DNA from: an uncultured Oscillospiraceae bacterium
GTDB taxonomy: Bacteria > Bacillota > Clostridia > Oscillospirales > Acutalibacteraceae
DNA length: 5,156 nucleotides
Direction of reading: 5' to 3'
Assembly: GCA_900550095.1 (NCBI GenBank)
Contig: URRG01000201.1
Location: forward strand, 1 to 5,156
Below the pieces are notes generated by a model. It made no database searches, had not been told where the DNA came from, and was given only the letters and a program-made list of their open reading frames with translations. Within the stretch, counting starts at the first letter, position 1. Every line of letters starts with the position of its first letter. This document shows, piece by piece, positions 1 through 5,156 of this stretch. The position numbers and the translations under genes are program-made.

Positions 1-129
1 GTATATCTCTGTTGCACTTTCCCTGGGGTCGCCCCCGGCGGCCGTTAGCCGTTATCCTGCCCTGTGGAGCTCGGACTTTCCTCAGACGGGCCCTTTCGGG
101 CTTCGCCCGCAGCCGTTCAAACTGCTCAC
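1..129 (-). ncRNA. rnpB: RNase P RNA, 5' part (truncated by window edge)
   Basis: This is the catalytic RNA of ribonuclease P, which removes 5' leaders from pre-tRNAs. On the minus strand the universally conserved segment GAGGAAAGTCCGAGCTCC (complement of 66-83) is followed by AGGGCAGG (56-63), a GC-rich hairpin region with GCTAACGGCC, and then AGTGCAACAGAGA (6-18). This is the same order and spacing as in bacterial RNase P RNAs such as E. coli M1 RNA. Upstream of the first motif, GCGGG pairs with CCCGT and encloses CCC-GAAA-GGG, which fits the P2/P3 region. The sequence around the first motif resembles type A RNA more than the Bacillus type B. The 5' end near 129 is set by alignment to E. 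coli and by a promoter at the right distance. The 3' two thirds or so lie beyond the window. No protein is coded here; the plus-strand open frames over it are chance. Confidence 0.93.
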
Positions 130-136
130 GATATAC

Positions 137-165
137 AGTGTATCGGATTTCCTTCAAAATGTCAA
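137..165 (-). promoter_or_regulatory. Sigma-A-type promoter of rnpB
   Basis: On the minus strand a perfect -35 TTGACA (160-165) is followed by a 17-bp spacer and a -10 TACACT (137-142, 4 of 6 consensus bases). A start about 7 nt after the -10 falls at 129-130, exactly where comparison with known RNase P RNAs places the mature 5' end. This agreement supports transcription directly from the 5' end. The -10 lies inside an imperfect inverted repeat (130-144), probably by chance. Confidence 0.75.
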
Positions 166-175
166 AGCAAAGTTA

Positions 176-204
176 CGGTTTCGCCCGGAGGCGGGCCTTC
201 ACCG
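176..204 (-). terminator. Possible terminator hairpin at the end of the oxidoreductase gene
   Basis: On the minus strand GCCCG-CCTC-CGGGC (183-196) forms a compact stem-loop, and CGGT/ACCG (176-179 with 201-204) can extend it across an internal loop. It overlaps the stop codon at 199-201 and sits just before the rnpB -35 box. No clear run of T follows (the next bases are GAAACCGTAACTTTG), so it is a weak intrinsic terminator at best. Read-through into rnpB cannot be excluded. Confidence 0.3.
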
Positions 205-1299
205 GATCCGGACGTCGCTTTCATGCATGTTGGCGGTAGAGAAAGAGAAATCGTCCAAAGAAACCATCTTATTGGTTTTCTGGCTTTCATAGGCGGCCAA
301 AACGATCTTCAGGCTCTTCATGGCTTCCTCACCGTTTACCAAGGGCTGCTTTTTGGTCTCCAGCGCGTTGATGAAATCTCCGTAAAGAGCATTGTGCCCC
401 GTTCCGTAAAGATCGGGCACCGCATTTTCCCGCAGCTCTCTGACCTCTTCATCCTGCGGCAGGGAACTGGCAAACTTCCACATCTCCACCGTATTGAGGG
501 CCACGCCGCCGATCACCGCCGTCCCCTTTTCGCCGAACACGGAAAGGGTCTCCTCCAGATTTTCCGGGTAAGCGCAAACAGAGCCTTCCACCACGCCTAC
601 CGCACCATTGTGGAAGCGGATCAGAACAGCGCCGAAATCCTCAGATTCGATGGGATGGAGATAATTGCCCGTCATGGCCATTACCGTTTCCGGCTGCCCG
701 CCAAGGCACCACTGCAGAAGATCGATGTCGTTGAGGCACTGGTGCATGAGCACACCGCCGTCCTGAGCCCAGGTCCCCCGCCAGGGAGCCTGGCGGTAAT
801 AGAGCTTATCCCGGTTCCAAAGAATTCTGGCCGTGCCGTTGACCACCATTCCGAAACGGCCCGTATCCACCGCACGGCGCAGATGCATCACGGGCGCGTT
901 GAAGCGCGTCTGGTGGCAGACCCCCAAGGTCACCCCTTCATAGCGCGCTTCCTTCACCATGCGCTGAGCGTCCAGCACGCTGAGAGCCATGGGCTTCTCC
1001 ACCAGCACATGCTTTTTACGCTCGATGCAGTAAACGGCGATCTCCGCATGGGAACCGCTTTCTGTGGCGATCACGCACACATCGGGAGAAAGCTCCTCCA
1101 CGGCCTTTTTATAATCCGTATACACCTGCGGGCGAGCCCCCGTCACCGCCTCGTAATCATCCGCCTTCTTTTCCGCCAGGCTTCGCACTAAATCGCACAC
1201 GCCCACCAGATCGCAGACAGCCCGGTTTGCAACCGCAGCCGCTATATGGTTCTTTGAAATCCTTCCGCATCCGATCAGCAAAAACCGGTATTTGTTCAT
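199..1299 (-). CDS. Gfo/Idh/MocA-family NAD(P)-dependent oxidoreductase
   Basis: A 366-residue cytoplasmic dehydrogenase of the glucose-fructose oxidoreductase / inositol dehydrogenase / MocA family, which oxidises or reduces a hydroxyl of a sugar, sugar nucleotide or cyclitol with NAD(P). The N-terminal Rossmann domain (about 1-125) shows the dinucleotide motif GCGRISKNH (10-18) and the family signature EKP (101-103) with the presumed catalytic Lys102. The C-terminal alpha/beta domain (about 126-345) has WRGTW (173-177) and DGGVLMHQCLNDIDLLQW (180-197). This stretch recalls WlbA/WbpB-type UDP-sugar 3-dehydrogenases, but substrate is not readable from sequence. In the last motif the usual D/N-x3-H arrangement is His186-x3-Asn190, which is unusual. 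The length is normal for the family. I chose the ATG at 1299 because it places the first beta strand at residue 4 and has GGGGAG 8 nt upstream. An in-frame ATG at 1344 with its own AGAGG would add 15 residues. It has its own promoter and lies downstream of a rhamnosidase gene on the same strand, suggesting a role in glycoside-sugar metabolism. Confidence 0.9.
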   Translation of the reverse strand: MNKYRFLLIGCGRISKNHIAAAVANRAVCDLVGVCDLVRSLAEKKADDYEAVTGARPQVYTDYKKAVEELSPDVCVIATESGSHAEIAVYCIERKKHVLVEKPMALSVLDAQRMVKEARYEGVTLGVCHQTRFNAPVMHLRRAVDTGRFGMVVNGTARILWNRDKLYYRQAPWRGTWAQDGGVLMHQCLNDIDLLQWCLGGQPETVMAMTGNYLHPIESEDFGAVLIRFHNGAVGVVEGSVCAYPENLEETLSVFGEKGTAVIGGVALNTVEMWKFASSLPQDEEVRELRENAVPDLYGTGHNALYGDFINALETKKQPLVNGEEAMKSLKIVLAAYESQKTNKMVSLDDFSFSTANMHESDVRIR

Positions 1300-1307
1300 G
1301 CTCACCG

Positions 1308-1356
1308 CTCCCCTTTTCCAAAATTCAGCCGAGGCTCCGCTCATAATGGTTCCTCT
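1308..1356 (-). promoter_or_regulatory. Two alternative ribosome binding sites for the oxidoreductase
   Basis: Two in-frame ATG codons each have a credible Shine-Dalgarno site on the minus strand. GGGGAG (1308-1313) lies 8 nt before the ATG at 1297-1299, and AGAGG (1352-1356) lies 7 nt before the ATG at 1342-1344. The shorter product matches the usual start of family proteins. The extra residues of the longer form, MSGASAEFWKRGAVS, resemble no targeting signal. Confidence 0.5.
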
Positions 1357-1396
1357 AGGCGGGCAAAAGCTTCAGCACACAGTGTAATCTATCTGT

Positions 1397-1425
1397 ATTA
1401 TATCCCCCGCCGGCAGCATAGTCAA
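1397..1425 (-). promoter_or_regulatory. Near-consensus sigma-A promoter of the oxidoreductase gene
   Basis: On the minus strand TTGACT (1420-1425, 5 of 6 consensus) and a perfect TATAAT (1397-1402) are separated by exactly 17 bp. Transcription would begin near 1390, leaving a leader of about 46 nt to the upstream ATG or 91 nt to the preferred ATG. The strength of the match suggests the gene can be expressed independently of the rhamnosidase gene. A small inverted repeat ACAC-A-GTGT (1377-1385) sits just after the predicted start and could be an operator, but it is too short to assert. Confidence 0.8.
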
Positions 1426-1440
1426 TTCTTAATGCAAACG

Positions 1441-1471
1441 GGCCGGGCACCCTCCTGCAGATAGCCCGGCC
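1441..1471 (-). terminator. GC-rich hairpin after the rhamnosidase gene, probable terminator
   Basis: GGCCGGGC (1441-1448) and GCCCGGCC (1464-1471) form a perfect 8-bp stem with a 15-nt loop, about 43 nt after the rhamnosidase stop codon and 15 nt before the next promoter's -35 box. On the minus strand the stem is followed by CGTTTGCATT, a poor T-tract, so termination efficiency is uncertain. Its position between one gene's stop and the next gene's promoter supports the terminator reading. The minus-strand loop contains CAGGAGGG, a Shine-Dalgarno-like string with no gene after it. Confidence 0.5.
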
Positions 1472-1513
1472 TTCCGCCCATTAAATAATGAAATAGAGAC
1501 TATATGAATACGA

Positions 1514-4120
1514 TTAAAGTTTCTGTTCGAATACATACCGCCCGGGGGTCAGGCGGAATGACCTATCTTCGGTTCTATCGCCGTTAATGCAGGTTTCTCC
1601 TTCAAAGGGGAGCGTCAGCTCCGCCTCTGCATCGAAGGGAACGGAACAGCAATAGCGGAAGATTCCGTCTTTATACTCCCAGGAACTCTCTATGCGTCCC
1701 ACCGGAGAATCGAAAGAAGCTTTAGCCCACCGAAGCCGACTGGAAGGCCTGGGCTGCAGGCGGAATCTGCGGAAACCGGGGGCATCTTCCCGGGGCTGGA
1801 TGCCGCACATATATCGGTACATCCACTCCGCAATGGAGCCATAGGCATAGTGGTTCAGGCTGTTCATCCCCGTCCCGCTGATATGCCCGTCCGGCAGGAC
1901 AGAATTCCAACGCTCCCACACAGTAGTAGCCCCCATATCCACCTCATAGAGCCAGCTGGGGAAGTCGTCGTTGAACAGCAGCCGATAGGCCTCTTCATCT
2001 CTGCCCTCCTGAGAAAGAACAGGGCACAGGTACGGCGTTCCCACAAAGCCGGTGGAAAGGTGCATGTTGTTTTCCCGGAGCTTTTCCAGAAGACGGCAAA
2101 GGGCGCCGGGTCGGTCCTCTTCCGGAACTAGATGCATATAAAGTCCCAGCACATACGCCGTCTGGGTATCGAACCGGCAGAGTCCCCCGGGCAGATAGTA
2201 TTCTCTTTGGATCGCTTCCCGGATCTCTCCCGCCGCTTTTCCATATTTCTCTGCGTCATCACTCTTGCCGAGAACCGTGGCGGCCTTTGCGATCATATCC
2301 ATTACGTAAAAATAACAGGCTGAGGCCACAAGATAGGGATCCGTCCCGCCGAAGCGGTCGTCTTCCGCTCCCTCCGGCGTATCGAGAGCCAGCCAGTCCC
2401 CGAAATGGAAGCCCGTGTGGCGAAGCCTCTTTCCGCCCGTCTCCGCATCCTCCTTCAGCAGGTATTCCGCCCAGGCCTGCATATTGGCATACTGCTTCTG
2501 AAGGAGCGCTTTGTCTCCGTAAAACACATACATGGTCCATGGAATAATGATCGCCATATCCGCCCAGGCTGCCGCCCCATGACTGCCAAATTCTGAGGTA
2601 TCCTCAATCATCATAGGCACCGCATGAGGCACGGAGCCATTATACAAATGAATCTGCTCTTCCAGAGCATCCTGCATATATTTCGCATAAAAAGCCGGCG
2701 TATACATATTAAAGCTGGCCGTGGCGGCAAAAATCTGTGCATCTCCCGTCCACCCCATGCGTTCATCCCTCTGGGGGCAATCTGTAGGGACATCCAGGAA
2801 GTTCCCCCGCTGGCTCCAGAAAGCATTTTGGAACAGCCGATTGATGCGAGCGTCAGAGGTCTCTATGTTTCCTGTAAAATCCAGGTCGGAATGAAGTACG
2901 CAGGCGACAAAATCCTCCGGGGCAGCCTCCGCCCCTTCCACACGTACATACCGAAAGCCATAGAAGGTGAAATGAGGGCGGATATATCTTTCCTTCCCGT
3001 CCGAGGTATACACAAATTCCGCCTTTGCCGTGCGAAGATTATCCCGGTAAAAACAGCCGTCCTGCAGAATCTCGCCATACTGCAGGCGAATTTTTTCTCC
3101 CCGGGGCAGGCGGCAGGTAAATTCCACCCAGCCTGTGATCTCCTGGCCGAAATCCAGCACAGTCTCACCTTTCGGTGTCCGGATCACCTCCGCAACAGGG
3201 AGCCTTTCCGTGATTCGAACAGGGACGCTCATCCGGTCCCTGAGATCCTCCTGAGAAAGAGAGATGCGCTCCACCGGCTGGAAATTGTCGTTTCCTCTCC
3301 CCGGTTGACACCAATCCGTATCCAGAAGGCGGGCGTCTATGGTTTCCCCGTCATAAATACCGCTCTCCAAAACAAATGAAGGCTTCCATTTCCAGCTTTC
3401 ATCGGTGAAAATGCAGAGCTTCTCACCGTCTGCAAGCTCTATATGAAGCTCGCAAAGGAAAGCAAAACGATCCCCGAAAAGATTGCGTCTTTCATAGCTT
3501 TCATAGCCAAACCGGCCCTTATACCAGCCGTTGCCCAGCATGGAGCCTACCGCATTTTTCCCCCTTCGGAGAAGTGCCGTCACATCATATACCTGCGCCT
3601 GCTTCCAGAAACGATAATCGTTACAGTAAGGGGTGAAGTATTCATCCCCCGCCTTCCGGCCGTTTACATAGAGCTCATACAGCCCTAATCCGCACACATA
3701 CGCCCGGGCGGAGCGCACCTCTGTGGGCAGAGAAAACTCCTTTTTCAGAAGAGGATGCTCCCCCCCGCTGGAAGAAATCCACTGCGCCTCCCAGGGCTCC
3801 TGCATTTTCCCCGTCTCAAACCAGGAAAAGCCCTCCGCCCTGCAGCCGGCATCCGTCTCCGCCTCCACGCTCCAATAGTAACGCGTCCGGGGCAAAAGAG
3901 AGATGCCGGGGCGGTAACTCAAACTGTCTGCCCGCTCTATTCCGCAGGCGGCGCTGTCGTGCAGAAGCTCCGTCCTTTCCGCGTCCGCATAGATGCGCAC
4001 ACGGGCCCGCACCGTTTTGCCGCCCTGTGCCTCCTCTGTCTTCCAGGAAAGGGAAAGTCCCGAAACATCGTATCCCAAGGGCCTTTCTATATGATTCGCC
4101 CGCATTTCCACTATTTTCAA
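1514..4120 (-). CDS. GH78-family alpha-L-rhamnosidase, intracellular
   Basis: An 868-residue inverting glycoside hydrolase that removes terminal alpha-L-rhamnose from glycosides such as plant flavonoid rhamnosides or oligosaccharides. Regions in order: an N-terminal fibronectin-III-like part (about 1-105, with YYWSVEAETD and WFETG); the rhamnosidase N-terminal beta domain (about 135-300, with LGLYELYVNGRKAGD and GNGWYKG); a second beta domain (about 305-410, with VLDFGQEITGWVEF); the (alpha/alpha)6 catalytic barrel (about 415-770); and a C-terminal beta domain (about 775-865). The family's acidic cluster is present in DVPTDCPQRDERMGWTGD (443-460): Asp447, Glu453 (expected general acid) and Asp460. 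The expected general base is Glu736 in ATTVWERWNS. The conserved NHYAYGSIAEWMYR follows at 756-769. All expected catalytic residues are there and the length is normal, so the gene looks intact. There is no signal peptide or membrane segment, so the substrate must be imported. The start codon is TTG, backed by AGGAGG 8 nt upstream; the first ATG is five codons later and too far from that site. It diverges from an acetyltransferase gene. Confidence 0.95.
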   Translation of the reverse strand: MKIVEMRANHIERPLGYDVSGLSLSWKTEEAQGGKTVRARVRIYADAERTELLHDSAACGIERADSLSYRPGISLLPRTRYYWSVEAETDAGCRAEGFSWFETGKMQEPWEAQWISSSGGEHPLLKKEFSLPTEVRSARAYVCGLGLYELYVNGRKAGDEYFTPYCNDYRFWKQAQVYDVTALLRRGKNAVGSMLGNGWYKGRFGYESYERRNLFGDRFAFLCELHIELADGEKLCIFTDESWKWKPSFVLESGIYDGETIDARLLDTDWCQPGRGNDNFQPVERISLSQEDLRDRMSVPVRITERLPVAEVIRTPKGETVLDFGQEITGWVEFTCRLPRGEKIRLQYGEILQDGCFYRDNLRTAKAEFVYTSDGKERYIRPHFTFYGFRYVRVEGAEAAPEDFVACVLHSDLDFTGNIETSDARINRLFQNAFWSQRGNFLDVPTDCPQRDERMGWTGDAQIFAATASFNMYTPAFYAKYMQDALEEQIHLYNGSVPHAVPMMIEDTSEFGSHGAAAWADMAIIIPWTMYVFYGDKALLQKQYANMQAWAEYLLKEDAETGGKRLRHTGFHFGDWLALDTPEGAEDDRFGGTDPYLVASACYFYVMDMIAKAATVLGKSDDAEKYGKAAGEIREAIQREYYLPGGLCRFDTQTAYVLGLYMHLVPEEDRPGALCRLLEKLRENNMHLSTGFVGTPYLCPVLSQEGRDEEAYRLLFNDDFPSWLYEVDMGATTVWERWNSVLPDGHISGTGMNSLNHYAYGSIAEWMYRYMCGIQPREDAPGFRRFRLQPRPSSRLRWAKASFDSPVGRIESSWEYKDGIFRYCCSVPFDAEAELTLPFEGETCINGDRTEDRSFRLTPGRYVFEQKL

Positions 4121-4128
4121 AGCGATCT

Positions 4129-4134
4129 CCTCCT
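4129..4134 (-). promoter_or_regulatory. Strong ribosome binding site that fixes a TTG start
   Basis: On the minus strand a perfect AGGAGG lies 8 nt before TTG at 4118-4120, the optimal spacing. The nearest in-frame ATG (codon 6) would be 23 nt away. This decides for TTG as the rhamnosidase start. A rare start codon with a perfect binding site may tune translation. Confidence 0.8.
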
Positions 4135-4176
4135 GTTATTTAAGAAATAAAATCTACAGAAGCCCCAGCTCCGCTG

Positions 4177-4198
4177 TGGCCATATTGGGATATTGCCA
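4177..4198. repeat. Imperfect inverted repeat in the rhamnosidase leader
   Basis: TGGCCATAT and ATATTGCCA flank a 4-base loop TGGG; eight of nine positions pair, with one C/T mismatch. In RNA it could form a hairpin about 57 nt before the TTG start. As DNA it could be a protein-binding site. It is not followed by a T-tract on the minus strand, so it is not a standard attenuator. Confidence 0.35.
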
Positions 4199-4334
4199 TG
4201 CACTGAGCATATGTTTTCAATTCCTGCTTTATGGGATTCTCTTCACCAAGAAAACAGCCAGATATATCCCCGGCAAAGCCACAGGATCTTTTTAAAAACA
4301 AGCAAGAATCTATATAGAAAAAAATATCCACCTG

Positions 4335-4350
4335 TAGTATATTTATACTA
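4335..4350. promoter_or_regulatory. Perfect palindrome, candidate operator between divergent genes
   Basis: TAGTATA-TT-TATACTA is a perfect 7+7 inverted repeat with a 2-bp centre. It covers the -10 element of the rhamnosidase promoter (4345-4350) and also contains the only good plus-strand -10 candidates for the acetyltransferase gene (TATACT at 4344-4349, TATATT at 4338-4343). A dimeric repressor bound here would block the rhamnosidase promoter and could control both genes. The regulator is not in the window. The GTAT/ATAC half-sites are compatible with a GntR- or LacI-type protein, but this cannot be decided from sequence. Confidence 0.55.
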
Positions 4351-4373
4351 TCTTCCGGCTTTCAGATTGTCAA
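4345..4373 (-). promoter_or_regulatory. Sigma-A-type promoter of the rhamnosidase gene
   Basis: On the minus strand a perfect -35 TTGACA (4368-4373) is followed by a 17-bp spacer and TAGTAT (4345-4350, 4 of 6 consensus bases) as -10. A consensus -35 with an imperfect -10 buried in a palindrome fits a regulated promoter. The start would be near 4338. No equally good promoter was seen closer to the gene. Confidence 0.65.
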
Positions 4374-4446
4374 GAAGGAAGGCGGGCAGAGAAGTCGGGA
4401 ACGGGAACGTCAGCATTCTGGGCCCACAGAACATCCGGCATTTGTC

Positions 4447-4454
4447 AAAGGAGG
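4447..4454 (+). promoter_or_regulatory. Ribosome binding site of the acetyltransferase
   Basis: AAAGGAGG precedes three close in-frame ATG codons at 4459, 4465 and 4471. Spacing is 4 nt to the first and 10 nt to the second. The first aligns with the start of E. coli LacA (both begin M-x-M-x-M), so I keep it, but the second start at 4465 is equally plausible by spacing. Confidence 0.7.
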
Positions 4455-4458
4455 AATT

Positions 4459-5076
4459 ATGACCATGAGTATGAAGGAACGGATGCACACCGGAGAGTTG
4501 TACCTTCCCGGTGATGAGGAAATCATGAGGGGGCAGCTTCAGCGGCTGAACCGGCTGTATGACTTTAACATAACAAGGCCCACTGAATTGGATAAGCGCC
4601 AAAAGCTTCTTAAGGAAATGTTTGCCGAAATCGGCGAAGGCTGCTATATCGAACCGCCCTTTCACTCCAATTTCGGCGGCGGACATGTGCATTTCGGCAA
4701 ATACGTCTATGCAAATTTCAACCTCACTATGGTGGACGATACCCATATCTATGTGGGCGATTACACTATGTTCGGGCCAAACGTAACAGTGGCCACCGCC
4801 GGGCATCCCATTCTGCCGGAGCTCAGAGAAAAGGCGTATCAATATAACATGCCCGTTCATATCGGCAGAAACTGCTGGATCGGCTCCGGCGCCGTCATTC
4901 TTCCCGGGATCACCATAGGAGACAACGTGGTGGTGGGTGCGGGAAGCGTCGTGACCAAGGATCTCCCTTCCAACGTGGTGGCCGTGGGAAACCCCTGCCG
5001 GGTGCTGCGCCCCATAAACGAACAGGATGCGAAATATTATTTTAAAGGTAGAAAAATAGACTATGAAGCTCTGTGA
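4459..5076 (+). CDS. lacA: LacA-type galactoside/maltose O-acetyltransferase
   Basis: A 205-residue cytoplasmic acetyl-CoA-dependent sugar O-acetyltransferase of the left-handed beta-helix family, matching E. coli LacA (203 residues) along its whole length from memory. The N-terminal helical maltose-acetyltransferase domain (about 5-57) includes MKERMHTGELY and KRQKLLKEMF. The hexapeptide-repeat helix (about 60-185) includes YANFNLTMVDD (84-94) and IGRNCWIGSGAVILPGIT (135-152), followed by IGDNVVVGAGSVVTKD. The expected catalytic His116 is in AGHP, and Asn86 and Asp94 correspond to acceptor-binding residues in LacA. The C-terminal PCRVLRPINEQDAKYYFK is closer to LacA than to the shorter Maa. 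Such enzymes act as trimers and acetylate the 6-hydroxyl of galactosides, glucosides or maltose, often seen as detoxification of non-metabolised sugars. The actual acceptor is unknown. It is divergent from the rhamnosidase gene and may share its regulation. The gene looks intact. Confidence 0.93.
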   Translation: MTMSMKERMHTGELYLPGDEEIMRGQLQRLNRLYDFNITRPTELDKRQKLLKEMFAEIGEGCYIEPPFHSNFGGGHVHFGKYVYANFNLTMVDDTHIYVGDYTMFGPNVTVATAGHPILPELREKAYQYNMPVHIGRNCWIGSGAVILPGITIGDNVVVGAGSVVTKDLPSNVVAVGNPCRVLRPINEQDAKYYFKGRKIDYEAL

Positions 5077-5156
5077 AAGACAAATGGATTGCCCTGCTTA
5101 GTGGATCCCGCGAAACAATCGGAAAATAAAAGCAACCCGGCGCTGCAGATTGGCTG
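5077..5156. other. Unassigned end of window
   Basis: The 80 bases after the acetyltransferase stop contain no recognisable gene, terminator or RNA. A terminator for the acetyltransferase gene may begin in the GC-rich final 25 bases, but any second stem arm would lie beyond the window. Confidence 0.4.

Larger units (their letters stand above)
4121..4338 (-). other. Long untranslated leader of the rhamnosidase mRNA
   Basis: If the promoter at 4345-4373 is used, the transcript starts near 4338 and carries about 217 nt before the TTG start. The stretch holds a T8 run early on (4318-4325 as A on plus) and an imperfect hairpin at 4177-4198. I recognise no known riboswitch, T-box or attenuator. A 63-codon frame starting with GTG (4331 down to 4140) ends 19 nt before the TTG, but it has no ribosome binding site and is probably chance. 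A closer promoter that I failed to see would shorten this leader. Confidence 0.4.

Noticed and set aside
64..1191. A 375-codon plus-strand open frame antisense to the oxidoreductase gene
   Set aside because: It lies opposite a clear family protein and rnpB, has no ribosome binding site or recognisable domain, and reads as a low-complexity His/Arg/Leu-rich shadow typical of GC-rich antisense frames.
135..1386. Shared 8-mer ACAGTGTA at 135-142 and 1379-1386 near two promoters, as a common operator
   Set aside because: It sits over the -10 in one case and after the transcription start in the other. One 8-base match in 5 kb near AT-rich promoters is not enough to claim a shared regulator.
2624..3379. 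A 251-codon plus-strand open frame antisense to the rhamnosidase gene
   Set aside because: The minus strand has intact GH78 motifs throughout, and the plus frame has no domain, promoter or ribosome binding site.
4140..4331. A 63-codon GTG-started leader peptide before the rhamnosidase gene
   Set aside because: No Shine-Dalgarno precedes the GTG, there is no run of a regulatory amino acid, and no attenuator structure follows it.
4193..4462. An 89-codon plus-strand frame overlapping the acetyltransferase start by ATGA
   Set aside because: Although the ATGA overlap looks like translational coupling, the frame has no ribosome binding site, runs through the divergent promoter and palindrome, and its protein has no family-like features.
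4348..4860. A 170-codon minus-strand open frame antisense to the acetyltransferase gene
   Set aside because: It overlaps a full-length LacA-type gene with all motifs and has no ribosome binding site or recognised family.
1..5156. CRISPR array, insertion sequence, phage or toxin-antitoxin content
   Set aside because: No regularly spaced direct repeats, no transposase or integrase motifs, no terminal inverted repeats and no small paired genes were seen.

Overview
The window looks like a piece of a Clostridia (Firmicutes) chromosome, most plausibly a Lachnospiraceae-type gut bacterium. The reasons are AGGAGG-type Shine-Dalgarno sites, sigma-A-type promoters with 17-bp spacers, a TTG start codon, moderately high GC content by eye, and a type A-like RNase P RNA next to glycoside-utilisation genes. 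The assignment to family level is inference.

Layout, left to right. Positions 1-129 (minus strand) hold the 5' part of the RNase P RNA gene rnpB, cut by the window edge, with a TTGACA-type promoter at 137-165. Positions 199-1299 (minus) encode a Gfo/Idh/MocA-family NAD(P)-dependent sugar oxidoreductase, whose own near-consensus promoter lies at 1397-1425. A GC-rich hairpin at 1441-1471 separates it from a large GH78 alpha-L-rhamnosidase gene at 1514-4120 (minus, TTG start, very strong ribosome binding site). A 338-bp intergenic region (4121-4458) carries the rhamnosidase promoter, a perfect 7+7 palindrome over its -10 element, and a predicted leader of about 217 nt. A divergent LacA-type sugar O-acetyltransferase lies at 4459-5076 (plus). 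The last 80 bases hold nothing I can identify.

Functionally, the accessory part is a small glycoside-handling cluster. A cytoplasmic rhamnosidase (no signal peptide) would cut terminal L-rhamnose from imported glycosides. An oxidoreductase may act on a sugar or sugar derivative, and an acetyltransferase may acetylate sugars or glycosides, perhaps as detoxification. The rhamnosidase and acetyltransferase are divergent and share a regulatory region, so co-regulation through the palindrome is a reasonable hypothesis. Each minus-strand gene appears to have its own promoter, so this is not a simple operon. No transporter, transcription factor or rhamnose-catabolic gene is inside the window.

I see no phage, insertion sequence, CRISPR or clearly new system. 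The most notable points are the altered active-site motif in the oxidoreductase, the palindrome with a long leader before the rhamnosidase gene, and the rnpB fragment at the edge.
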